54,067 nt of DNA, from NCBI GenBank assembly GCA_002716065.1, contig PAZE01000018.1, positions 1 to 54,067 of the forward strand, read 5' to 3'. Under the pieces are notes generated by a model. The model searched no databases, was not told where the DNA came from, and saw only the letters and a program-made list of their open reading frames with translations. Below, one piece after another: positions 25,153-32,587 of the stretch. Positions within the stretch are counted from its first letter, which is position 1, and every line of letters starts with the position of its first letter. Source of the stretch: Crocinitomicaceae bacterium (GTDB lineage Bacteria > Bacteroidota > Bacteroidia > Flavobacteriales_D > Parvicellaceae). The position numbers and the translations under genes were made by a program.

Positions 25153-25459
25153 GAAATTTTGGTTCTGCAAAACCTTTATCATATTTATTAAACTTTAATA
25201 AACTTGTTTTGGTGTCATAGTGAACAGTAAAGTAAGTGGTGTCATCTAATCTTCCATACTTTTTAATACACTCATTCATAACAAAGTATCTATCATAAAC
25301 CCATTCATAATGATTTCTTCCTTCAACCCAATCAAAATAGATTGTTTTCTCATCAGGGAGAAGACTGTAATAATACAATCTACCTACATATTCATACCTA
25401 CCAACATCATTGGAACAGCTTGCAAATAAAACAACAAGAACAAATAATATCTTTTTCAT
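25142..25459 (-). CDS. Small lipoprotein
   Basis: The 105-residue protein has lipobox VLFASC with Cys15. The mature part is rich in Tyr and charged residues (RYEYVGRLYYYS, then DDTTYFTVHYDTKTSLLKF) and is probably beta-rich. The family is not recognised. It is convergent with the DUF5681-like gene, and the 9-nt repeat array starts 18 bases upstream of its start codon, where its promoter should lie. Confidence 0.7.
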   Translation of the reverse strand: MKKILFVLVVLFASCSNDVGRYEYVGRLYYYSLLPDEKTIYFDWVEGRNHYEWVYDRYFVMNECIKKYGRLDDTTYFTVHYDTKTSLLKFNKYDKGFAEPKFPNQ

Positions 25460-25477
25460 AATCCTAAGATACTAAAT

Positions 25478-25531
25478 TGTCCACAATGTCCTCATTGTCC
25501 ACACTATCCACAATGGACAGTCTGTCCTAAG
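25478..25531. repeat. Six-unit array with exact 9-nt period
   Basis: Units begin at 25478, 25487, 25496, 25505, 25514 and 25523. Four read TGTCC plus four variable bases, the fourth reads TATCCACAA, and the fifth (TGGACAGTC) has the core inverted. TCCTAAG occurs at 25462-25468 and again at the end (25525-25531). The array lies between a lipoprotein start and the tRNA-Ala terminator. Iteron-like protein binding, an integration-site feature or a decayed coding repeat are all possible. Confidence 0.7.
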
Positions 25532-25590
25532 TCATAAAATAGCCAAAATGATGTTTTTAGAAGGTGGTTTGTGAAAAATTTGTGAAAATC

Positions 25591-25622
25591 AAAAAGGGCT
25601 ATCATTCAAAAATAACCCTTTT
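25591..25622 (-). terminator. Rho-independent terminator of tRNA-Ala
   Basis: On the minus strand an 11-bp stem (AAAAGGGTTAT with ATAGCCCTTTT, including one G-U pair that is a mismatch on the plus strand) has a 9-base loop and ends in T-rich sequence. It begins 8 bases after the tRNA 3' end. Confidence 0.75.
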
Positions 25623-25630
25623 AACAGAGG

Positions 25631-25704
25631 TGGAGAAGATGGGAGTCGAACCCACGACCTCTTGACTGCCAGTCAAGCGCTCTAGCCAGCTGAGCTACAT
25701 CCCC
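25631..25704 (-). tRNA. tRNA-Ala (anticodon GGC)
   Basis: 74 bases fold as a cloverleaf: acceptor GGGGATG/CTTCTCC, D-arm GCTC/GAGC, anticodon stem CTTGA/TCAAG with loop CTGGCAG (anticodon GGC), T-arm GTGGG/CCCAT with TTCGACT, and discriminator A. G3-U70, the alanine identity pair, is present. The acceptor stem has a U6-U67 mismatch, which is unusual. CCA is not encoded. It marks the right edge of the decayed accessory segment. Confidence 0.95.
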
Positions 25705-25716
25705 AATTTTCAAGAA

Positions 25717-25724
25717 CAAACATA
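25717..25724 (-). promoter_or_regulatory. -7 promoter element of tRNA-Ala
   Basis: The minus strand reads TATGTTTG, a perfect TAnnTTTG match, 12 bases upstream of the mature tRNA 5' end. Confidence 0.6.
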
Positions 25725-25795
25725 GCAAAAAAGAATTATAATAATTTTAGAAAAGAAAGAAACTCTTATTTAAAAACACTAGACCAAAATCAAAA

Positions 25796-27229
25796 CTAAT
25801 ACTTTACCACTCGTTGAATTAAGCGTTTATTATCATGTTGAATTTCAACTATGTAAACACCTGTATCCCAAGATTCAGTAGACAAGTAAGTAGTTCCGCT
25901 AACAAGGTCACTAAAAACCTCTTGTCCTAAAACAGAAGTGATTTTCAACAGTCCATGACCTTTAAAATGGATAGTTAGCTGATCGTTTACAGGATTTGGA
26001 AAAGCAAAGGGTTTTTGTATGGAATTTACTTCACTTATTCCAGTAGCATTACACAATGTTCTTAACCCATCAAACCAATAATATGCTGCGATAAGAGCTG
26101 GGAGCACACAATCGTTGTGATCTCCAGTTCCCATATTAATTGCCTGAACATCATTAGCTCCATTGGCATTCATAGTCGCTTCTGCAGCAATTGCGTTTTG
26201 AAAGGTTACTTGCTCATCTCCGGTACAATAATACATTCGAATAGCTCGCTGAGGAGTCCAATCGTGATTATCGTTATCTAGTAAAGCTGTCCATAGCGGA
26301 TGATTGTAGGTGCTCATAGAATTCGAAAAATTAGCCACAACAGTATCCACCATTAATGTATCAATGTAACCCGAAAGCAAATTATTTAATGACCCCATTG
26401 CAAGGGTAGTGTTGTTGCCGTCAAAATAGGGAGGCACAATTGTGTCATAAGGAAAATTAAGCACATCAGAATATGAATTGTACAAGTTTCCATAAACCAT
26501 CTGATAAGCAGACAACAAATAAACCAAGTATCCGGGATTAGAGTAAGGATAAGGAGATAAAATAGTATCTGCCATTGCGCCAGACATTTCATAAGGTCCA
26601 GAACAAGGTGCTGATCCTAAAACATTAAATTCCGAGAGTAAGTTGTTCTCTTCAATGTATTTATGTGCTGCCATAGCTGCATGACCACCTTGTGAATAAC
26701 CAGTAAGAAAAAGCTCTCCGTTGTCAATCATATTTAGACTATCTGCAATAAATTCTCTTGCCGCTCTGATCATGTCTCTTGTTGCTGTTGCCTCAGATTC
26801 CCCGTGGCAATAAGGGTGAAGCCCTGGACTCTCTCCCATTCCTATGTAATCAGGCATTAAAACAAAATACCCACCTGCACCAAACACCCTTCCAATGGTA
26901 GTTTCGCCAACATCATTTGAGGGCACATCAATTTTTCTTAAACTAGTACCGTGATGATATACCAACATTGGAAAATCAACACAAGTTGTGTTTGAAGGGG
27001 CTAAAAAAGCACCAGAAGCTATGGTGGGTTGCCCTAACGCATCAACAGTATTGTATACCATTTTGTACATGTCTATATCGTACTGAAGTGTTAATCCTGT
27101 AGCCAAGCTAAGCCCTAATGGATTAGTAGTATTTACATATTCACAAGAAATCAAATATTGGCTATTAACAGAAGATTTACTTCCCATTAAAAACACTGAA
27201 ATCATAAACAATTGTAAAACTCTTTTCAT
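25796..27229 (-). CDS. Secreted lipase-like alpha/beta-hydrolase with T9SS sorting domain
   Basis: The product is 477 residues from ATG 27229, which begins the signal peptide KRVLQLFMISVFLMG. The fold resembles secretory lipases: LVYHHGTSLR (oxyanion region), VLMPDYIGMGES, nucleophile Ser in GYSQGGHAAM, an Asp candidate in YCTGDEQV, and His in MGTGDHNDCVLP. The last 80 residues (FAFPNPVNDQLTIHFKG to LIQRVVKY) are a type A T9SS C-terminal sorting domain, so the enzyme is exported through the T9SS and anchored or released at the surface. The substrate is unknown. Confidence 0.88.
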   Translation of the reverse strand: MKRVLQLFMISVFLMGSKSSVNSQYLISCEYVNTTNPLGLSLATGLTLQYDIDMYKMVYNTVDALGQPTIASGAFLAPSNTTCVDFPMLVYHHGTSLRKIDVPSNDVGETTIGRVFGAGGYFVLMPDYIGMGESPGLHPYCHGESEATATRDMIRAAREFIADSLNMIDNGELFLTGYSQGGHAAMAAHKYIEENNLLSEFNVLGSAPCSGPYEMSGAMADTILSPYPYSNPGYLVYLLSAYQMVYGNLYNSYSDVLNFPYDTIVPPYFDGNNTTLAMGSLNNLLSGYIDTLMVDTVVANFSNSMSTYNHPLWTALLDNDNHDWTPQRAIRMYYCTGDEQVTFQNAIAAEATMNANGANDVQAINMGTGDHNDCVLPALIAAYYWFDGLRTLCNATGISEVNSIQKPFAFPNPVNDQLTIHFKGHGLLKITSVLGQEVFSDLVSGTTYLSTESWDTGVYIVEIQHDNKRLIQRVVKY

Positions 27230-27382
27230 TTTAATTTTTTTTGGAAGCATAATTTACTCGTTTTTTTTGAGATTATTGATTTTCAACCATTTAAAAAAAT
27301 TAAACACAACGTGTCTCCTATTGCTTAGCAGAAGGGTTACCTATTCCTAAAATAACAAATTAAACTAATCAACTAAATCAAA

Positions 27383-27784
27383 TCAAAAATTCCAGTAACC
27401 AAGTATAAAAACGTTAACTATAAGTGTTATCAGAGTTAGAAGCACAGTAGATAGATGCAAAACAAACCACCTTTTATCTTTTGAATTGTCTTTGGCTTTA
27501 TTAATTATAGGGGTTATTGCATAACAGACTCCCATTAAAATAACACTTACAATTGAACCATATTTTAGCCCCTCTTGATTCATGCTACCAACATATATAA
27601 GCACTACAGAAACTAGCGATAAAAAACCTATAAGTAGAAAAAACTTTGGCCATAAATATCTCAACAAAATAGCTGCATCTTTTTTGTTAATCAGCTTGTT
27701 AATTGATGGTGCAATTAAAAAAGACTGAAATAAAATTAACCCACAAATAATTCCAGAAAGAAGAAAAGGTAAGATCTGAATCAT
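27383..27784 (-). CDS. DUF4149-like membrane protein
   Basis: The 133-residue protein has four helices (residues 5-25, 47-66, 76-95 and 112-131). The segment SFLIAPSINKLINKKDAAILLRYLWPKFF resembles the first loop of DUF4149/TMEM205-like proteins. Its function is unknown. The 153 bases between it and the lipase gene start contain no gene that I can see. Confidence 0.6.
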   Translation of the reverse strand: MIQILPFLLSGIICGLILFQSFLIAPSINKLINKKDAAILLRYLWPKFFLLIGFLSLVSVVLIYVGSMNQEGLKYGSIVSVILMGVCYAITPIINKAKDNSKDKRWFVLHLSTVLLTLITLIVNVFILGYWNF

Positions 27785-27842
27785 TGCTATTGTGTTTTTG
27801 TAAAACTACTAAAAACCCAACATTTTGTTTATTACTATACAC

Positions 27843-27868
27843 AAAAAAACCCCCACTATAAGTGGAGG
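27843..27868 (-). terminator. Rho-independent terminator of the CAU tRNA
   Basis: On the minus strand CCTCCACT and AGTGGGGG arms pair with one mismatch around a 3-base loop and are followed by seven T. It lies 6 bases beyond the tRNA 3' end. Confidence 0.8.
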
Positions 27869-27874
27869 CTTTTG

Positions 27875-27948
27875 TGGGCCCAGAAGGGCTCGAACCTTCG
27901 ACCCCCTGATTATGAGTCAGGTGCTCTAACCAACTGAGCTATGGGCCC
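27875..27948 (-). tRNA. tRNA with CAU anticodon (elongator Met or lysidine-type Ile2)
   Basis: A 74-base cloverleaf: acceptor GGGCCCA/TGGGCCC, D-arm GCTC/GAGC, anticodon stem CCTGA/TCAGG with loop CTCATAA, T-arm GAAGG/CCTTC with TTCGAGC, and discriminator A. It lacks the unpaired first base of initiator tRNAs, so it is an elongator. Sequence alone does not settle whether it is Met or the Ile2 species whose C34 is modified by TilS. Confidence 0.93.
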
Positions 27949-28014
27949 TATTCATTGATTTCAATGAAATTGGATGCAATTTTACATATTTGTATTGAAT
28001 AATCAAACTATTAA

Positions 28015-28647
28015 TTGAACGTGAATTCAATAAACGCCATAATATTTGACTTAGGAGGAGTAATATTAGACCTAGATTACGGATTAACCATTAATGGCTT
28101 CAATAAATTAGGATGCAAAGATTTTAATTCGCTTTACAATCAACAAAAACAAAATCAGCTCTTTGATGATTTTGAAACAGGAAAAATTTCAGCTGTAGAA
28201 TTTAGAAAAAATCTACAAAATCAAATGACTATTTCTGTTACTGACAAAGATTTTGATTCCGCTTGGAATGCAATGCTACTAAAACTACCTATAAAACGAA
28301 TTGAACTTCTTCAAAGATTAAAAAAGAACTATCCGATTTTTTTATTGAGCAACACCAACGAGATACACATCAAAGCATTTCAAAAAATTATTGCTTCATC
28401 AATTGGCTACACTACATTCACAAATTGTTTTAACAAGGTTTACTACTCATCGGAAATAGGACTAAGAAAACCTAGCGCAGCATGTTTTAAAATGGTCCTG
28501 AACGAAAATAATTTAACTGCAGAAAAAACACTATTTATAGATGATTCTGCTCAGCACATTAATGGTGCAAAAGCAATTGGAATTCGAACACATCTGTTGA
28601 AAAAACAAGAAGATCTTACGAGTCTTTTTCCTGACACAATTCTATAA
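28015..28647 (+). CDS. HAD-superfamily phosphatase (YihX-like)
   Basis: The 210-residue enzyme has HAD motif I IIFDLGGVILDLD (9-21), motif II LLSNTNE, the motif III Lys in LRKPSAACF, and motif IV FIDDSAQHINGA. Motif I has Gly where most HAD phosphatases have the second Asp, as in YihX-type FDLGNV proteins, which hydrolyse sugar phosphates such as glucose-1-phosphate. The start is TTG 28015 or GTG 28021. Its last 32 bases overlap the 3' end of the convergent epimerase gene. Confidence 0.88.
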   Translation: MNVNSINAIIFDLGGVILDLDYGLTINGFNKLGCKDFNSLYNQQKQNQLFDDFETGKISAVEFRKNLQNQMTISVTDKDFDSAWNAMLLKLPIKRIELLQRLKKNYPIFLLSNTNEIHIKAFQKIIASSIGYTTFTNCFNKVYYSSEIGLRKPSAACFKMVLNENNLTAEKTLFIDDSAQHINGAKAIGIRTHLLKKQEDLTSLFPDTIL

Positions 28648-29020
28648 GAACTCCTCCTGTAGACTTTGGGTGTAAAAAGCATACTTTCTTATTGTCTGCT
28701 CCATCCTTATAGTTGTCGTTAATTAAAACAAAGCCTTCACTTTTTAATCGATCCATCTCTTTTTCTATATCATCAACATGAAACGCTAAATGATGAACCC
28801 CTTGACCTTTTTTCTTAATATACTTACTTATTGGACTGTTTTCATTGGTAGCCTCTAACAGCTCTATTTTACTTTCACCTAATCTAAAAAAAGAAGTTTT
28901 AACACCTTCGCTTTCCACTGTTTCAATCTTATAATTGTCTTTACCTAATAGCTTGGCAAAAAGCGCATTAGAAACATCAATGTTTTCAACTGCAATTCCT
29001 ATGTGTTCAATTTTTTTCAT
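28616..29020 (-). CDS. mce: Methylmalonyl-CoA epimerase
   Basis: The 134-residue enzyme has the vicinal-oxygen-chelate fold and interconverts (R)- and (S)-methylmalonyl-CoA in propionate metabolism. It shows the conserved start EHIGIAVENID with metal ligand His, a GQGVHHLAFHVDDI block with the second His, and the terminal GGVLIELCQ with the Glu ligand. The length is typical. No mutase genes are nearby. It overlaps the HAD gene tail to tail by 32 bases. Confidence 0.93.
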   Translation of the reverse strand: MKKIEHIGIAVENIDVSNALFAKLLGKDNYKIETVESEGVKTSFFRLGESKIELLEATNENSPISKYIKKKGQGVHHLAFHVDDIEKEMDRLKSEGFVLINDNYKDGADNKKVCFLHPKSTGGVLIELCQEKDS

Positions 29021-29039
29021 GATTTATAGATAAAAAAAA

Positions 29040-29060
29040 TCCTCCAGAAAATGTGGAGGA
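29040..29060 (-). terminator. Rho-independent terminator
   Basis: TCCTCCA and TGGAGGA form a 7-bp stem around a 7-base loop, and eight T follow on the minus strand. It ends the gene at 29084 before the epimerase gene begins. Confidence 0.85.
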
Positions 29061-29083
29061 AATTAATACGTTGGTAAGGTGAG

Positions 29084-29887
29084 TTATTTTTTGTTAACTA
29101 CCTCTCCTGTTTTGGCATCGTAGTTAATGTAATAAAGCCCTTTCTTTAAGTTGGCTACACCAACAATTCCTTTAGTTGCAAAACCTTTTTTTACTAGGTT
29201 CCCATAAGTATCATAAATTTCATATAATGTTTCACCAGAAAATTCCAACTTGTCTTTAACTTTTGGAGTAGAGATGGATATTTGTGCAAGATCAGAAGAA
29301 TAATCTGCAGTGGGGGACATTCTAGGTTTACCAGTGTAATCTATTTGCTTTACTCTATACTTATTATCACCTGAATGAGGAGTAATTTTAAACTCATAAG
29401 ATTGCTCATCTGCATCTCCAATGCCGTCAACTTCTCCTGCTTTTACCCATTTACTCCATCTATATTGCTCTACAACAAAAGTGAGTTTTCCTTGTTCATT
29501 GGCCGTCTTCCAACGTAAAACTTGATCCTCTCCAACAGCAATACTTAATGTTTCAAAAGTACTTCTTGGTCTAAGTACTTCAGGATTTAAAACCTTAGGA
29601 AGACAATCTAATTTATGCTGAATTTTCACAGTAACAGGATCACCTACTTTAAGGCTTAAATTTCCAAAATCGATTTCAAAAGCACTTGAATTTACTTGAT
29701 CAGTGGTTACATCGCCATTAACATATACAGCAATAACACAAAACCCAACTCCAGAACCAGAAAAGGGATTTTGAACATATAAATTTTTGCCCTGATAATG
29801 TCCTTCATGGATAATACTTGTCTCGTTATTTTGACCCGATACAAGTAAGGTTAGTATAAGAAAAAGAATTAAAAGTTGACTTTTCAT
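29084..29887 (-). CDS. Exported protein with T9SS-like C-terminal domain
   Basis: The 267-residue protein has a signal peptide (KSQLLILFLILTLLVSGQ). An N-terminal domain includes NPFSGSGVGFCVIAVYVNG, and a fibronectin-like middle (LRWKTANEQGKLTFVVEQY, then YRVKQIDYTGK) follows. The tail LYEIYDTYGNLVKKGFATKG with KKGLYYINY matches the pattern of type A T9SS sorting domains. It resembles a family conserved in Flavobacteriales without assigned function. It has its own promoter and terminator, so it is a single-gene unit. Confidence 0.78.
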   Translation of the reverse strand: MKSQLLILFLILTLLVSGQNNETSIIHEGHYQGKNLYVQNPFSGSGVGFCVIAVYVNGDVTTDQVNSSAFEIDFGNLSLKVGDPVTVKIQHKLDCLPKVLNPEVLRPRSTFETLSIAVGEDQVLRWKTANEQGKLTFVVEQYRWSKWVKAGEVDGIGDADEQSYEFKITPHSGDNKYRVKQIDYTGKPRMSPTADYSSDLAQISISTPKVKDKLEFSGETLYEIYDTYGNLVKKGFATKGIVGVANLKKGLYYINYDAKTGEVVNKK

Positions 29888-29892
29888 TTAAA

Positions 29893-29900
29893 CAAAGCTA
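29893..29900 (-). promoter_or_regulatory. Promoter of the exported T9SS-like protein
   Basis: The minus strand reads TAGCTTTG (perfect TAnnTTTG) 5 bases before the ATG, with a TTG 18 bases upstream at the -33 position. The short distance predicts an essentially leaderless mRNA. Confidence 0.6.
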
Positions 29901-30104
29901 ATATAAACTTACTTTAAGCAACAATAATAAGTGCAATTTTAAACAAAACAAAATAATAAATCATCCTTTTTACTTAAAATTTATAATTAAAAAATGAAAC
30001 ATAACAAGATATTCTTACTTAACATCTTTGATAAATTCCAATTAAAGTGTATTCTTGTAGTATGTTACACGACATGAACGCTGTTCTCTTAAAGTACTTT
30101 GAAA

Positions 30105-31907
30105 ATGTATATTAAAATATTAAATAATCATCTTTTAGCTTTCTTTTTAATTATCTCTATTGTTTTTTTCGGTTGTCAGCAACAAGGTTCTGAAACAGCT
30201 GAAACAAACAATTCCACTAGAACAGCGATTGGAGATAATGCTGTTTATGGTGGTGTGCTATGTGTTTTAGATGAAGAATCTTTCAGGTCAATATTTCCTG
30301 GAAAAATTGAAGATGCTACATCTGCTAAAATTGCTGGTCAGATACATGATGGTCTTGTCGCTTTTAATCCTAAAGATTTAACAATTGTTCCATGTATTGC
30401 AAAAGATTGGTCAGTAAGTGAGGATCAAACCAATTACACCTTTGAGCTAAGATCAAATGTGTTTTTTCATGATGATGAGTGCTTTGAAAATGGAAAGGGA
30501 AGAAAAGTAACTGCACAAGACTTTAAATATTCTTTTGAGCTGCTTTGCTCCAACAAATTTGAAGTTTCCTACAACATGTTTATTGATAAAATTGCTGGAG
30601 CTAAAGAATTTAAAGCTGGCGAGACAGAATCACTTGTTGGTATTTCGGTTGTAAACGACTCCACAATTACCATTAAATTAAAAGAACCACACACTTCATT
30701 TATATACAACCTGGCAATGCCAAATAGCTCTGTTATTGCTAAAGAAGCTTATGAAAAATATGGTACTTCACTTACCATTGGCACGGGTCCTTTCAAATTT
30801 ACTGAATCACAAGATGAGCTAACCGACTTATATTTAGTTTACAACGAGAACTATTACATGACCGACAGTTATGGAAACCAACTTCCTTACCTAGATTCTA
30901 TTCATTTTCAGTTTATACCATCAAAAGTTGCTGAGTTAGAGCTTTTTAAAGCTAAAGACCTTTCCATAATTTATGGTCTTCCGCCAACTAAAATTGCTGA
31001 AGTATTTTCTGAAAACACCGCTAATTTTACCAATAGACCCCCTAAAACATATGTTAATCAAGAGCATGAGCTGGTGACTCAATATTATGAGTTTAATGCC
31101 AGCAAACCTCCCTTTGATGATGTTAATGTAAGAAAAGCTTTTAACTACGCTATTAATAAGAAAAAAATTATAGAATCGACACTTAATGGTCAGGGAGCTA
31201 TAGGAGATCAAGGGATTACACCAAAAGTAATGCTATTTAAAAAATACGATTATAGTAGAATAAATGGGTATCAGTTTGATCCATTAAAAGCTAGAAAATT
31301 ACTTGCTGATGCAGGTTATCCAAACGGAGAAGGCTTCCCCCCAGTTACTTTAGAGCTCAATCTTGGTGGAAATACCCATTTAATGGTTGCTCAAGAAATA
31401 CAACATCAACTCAAGTCTGTTCTAAATATTTGGATTGAATTTGAACAAGTAAGTTTCACTGATAAAATAGAACACTCTAAATATGGTAAATCTGAAATGT
31501 TTAGATCTGCATGGGTAGCAGACTATCCATCTCCAGAATCTTTCTTAAGTATTTTTCATGGTTTAAATGTTCCTGATTCTTTTGACGAACCTTCTTACCC
31601 AAATACAACTCGTTATGTAAATAGTCGTTTTGACTCTCTTTTTGTTGCAGCCACTAAAATGGAAGACGAAAGTTCTCGTTTTGAAAACTTCGCTGAAGCT
31701 GAAAGAATACTAATGGAAGATGCACCTATTATTGTGCTTTGGTACCAAGAGAACTACACTTTATATCACTCTGAAATTAGAAACTTCCATTATAACGCTA
31801 TTGATTACTTTGACTTTAGTGACGTTTACATTAAAACACTTACAGCAGAAGAGTTTGAAAAAATTGAAGCTGAATGGGCAAACCCTGACAATTCAAGGGT
31901 GAAGTAA
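30105..31907 (+). CDS. Peptide-type ABC transporter substrate-binding lipoprotein
   Basis: The product is 600 residues from ATG 30105; TTG 30099 would add two. The signal peptide ends at lipobox FFGC with the lipid Cys near residue 23. It is a family 5 solute-binding protein (DppA/OppA class), with AKIAGQIHDGLVAFNPKDLT near the start of the mature protein, DVNVRKAFNYAINKKKII and FDPLKARKLLADAGYPNGEGFP. It should capture peptides or similar ligands, but no permease or ATPase gene is in this window. It ends 6 bases from the convergent neighbour. Confidence 0.9.
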   Translation: MYIKILNNHLLAFFLIISIVFFGCQQQGSETAETNNSTRTAIGDNAVYGGVLCVLDEESFRSIFPGKIEDATSAKIAGQIHDGLVAFNPKDLTIVPCIAKDWSVSEDQTNYTFELRSNVFFHDDECFENGKGRKVTAQDFKYSFELLCSNKFEVSYNMFIDKIAGAKEFKAGETESLVGISVVNDSTITIKLKEPHTSFIYNLAMPNSSVIAKEAYEKYGTSLTIGTGPFKFTESQDELTDLYLVYNENYYMTDSYGNQLPYLDSIHFQFIPSKVAELELFKAKDLSIIYGLPPTKIAEVFSENTANFTNRPPKTYVNQEHELVTQYYEFNASKPPFDDVNVRKAFNYAINKKKIIESTLNGQGAIGDQGITPKVMLFKKYDYSRINGYQFDPLKARKLLADAGYPNGEGFPPVTLELNLGGNTHLMVAQEIQHQLKSVLNIWIEFEQVSFTDKIEHSKYGKSEMFRSAWVADYPSPESFLSIFHGLNVPDSFDEPSYPNTTRYVNSRFDSLFVAATKMEDESSRFENFAEAERILMEDAPIIVLWYQENYTLYHSEIRNFHYNAIDYFDFSDVYIKTLTAEEFEKIEAEWANPDNSRVK

Positions 31908-31913
31908 CGCAAA

Positions 31914-32537
31914 CTATTTGGCATTCATTGCTGAGCAGAGCATCTTACTTACAGTAGGTTTTCTAAAGTCCCCCATTTCATGACTTCTAAAAACAACATT
32001 GTTTCCATTAATTGTTCTAGCACAATAAAAATGAAAATTAGGAAGCATTGCTATCTCCTTATCATCTAGTGTAGTATTATCTGACTTTAGCAACTTAGAA
32101 TACAATAAAAGATGATCCGTTTTTTGGTGGTATTTAAACTCAAAAATGCCCGTCTGAAAATCGTGCTCTTCCAATTCTTTTTCAACACCAAAAGGCTGTT
32201 TACCCATATCTTCAATAACCAAATGCCATCTTTTATCTCCTGGAACCTTTATTTCCCATCTTGCCTCTCCATCATTATGAATAATTTCAGGTGGAGTGAA
32301 ACGAGGCAAATCATCTTCATCTGTATAATAAAGTTCAGGAATATATATGGTAACATTTAGCTCATAATCTTCCAGAGAAAATTCACGAAGCCCCTTTATT
32401 GGCCACTCCTCTTCAGGTTCAACTTTAGCAACTTCAACCTCTTGATTATTATTGTTAACATCCTCACTTTCAGAATTTCCGCAAGAAAACAAAATGGGAA
32501 GACAAATAATGAAAAGGCTGTGTTTTACTTTTATCAT
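31914..32537 (-). CDS. Hypothetical acidic lipoprotein
   Basis: The 207-residue protein has signal peptide SLFIICLPILFSC with lipid Cys near residue 19, then a disordered acidic linker (ESEDVNNNNQEVEVAKVEPEEE). The folded part has beta-like segments (YELNVTIYIPELYY, then RWHLVIEDMGKQPFGV). The family is not recognised. A perfect -7 element lies 22 bases upstream, so it is probably monocistronic. Confidence 0.72.
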   Translation of the reverse strand: MIKVKHSLFIICLPILFSCGNSESEDVNNNNQEVEVAKVEPEEEWPIKGLREFSLEDYELNVTIYIPELYYTDEDDLPRFTPPEIIHNDGEARWEIKVPGDKRWHLVIEDMGKQPFGVEKELEEHDFQTGIFEFKYHQKTDHLLLYSKLLKSDNTTLDDKEIAMLPNFHFYCARTINGNNVVFRSHEMGDFRKPTVSKMLCSAMNAK

Positions 32538-32559
32538 AACAATGGGTGTTTTTTTTAAT

Positions 32560-32567
32560 CAAATATA
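32560..32567 (-). promoter_or_regulatory. -7 promoter element of the acidic lipoprotein gene
   Basis: The minus strand reads TATATTTG, a perfect TAnnTTTG match, 22 bases upstream of the start codon at 32537. Confidence 0.6.
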
Positions 32568-32587
32568 TACAATAATCAACACCAACA

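Noticed and set aside
25478-25531. The 9-nt array as a CRISPR.
   Set aside because: Repeat units are far too short and there are no spacers or cas genes.
25460-25531. A plus-strand frame across the 9-nt array that reads Cys-Pro-x tripeptides.
   Set aside because: There is no start codon, and the frame is short and ends within the array region. The tripeptide look follows from the 9-nt period.
22660-25630. A second copy of the tRNA-Ala 3' end as an attachment site at the left of the accessory segment.
   Set aside because: I looked for the tRNA tail sequence across this stretch and saw no duplicate of useful length.
28616-28647. The 32-base tail-to-tail overlap of the HAD phosphatase and methylmalonyl-CoA epimerase genes as an antisense control.
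   Set aside because: Convergent overlaps are frequent in this compact genome (also sodC/SDR and lysS/DUF3078), so no special role is indicated.
29994-30077. A 27-codon ATG ORF before the peptide-binding protein gene.
   Set aside because: It has no ribosome binding site, no promoter and no codon signal, and such ORFs occur by chance in AT-rich gaps.
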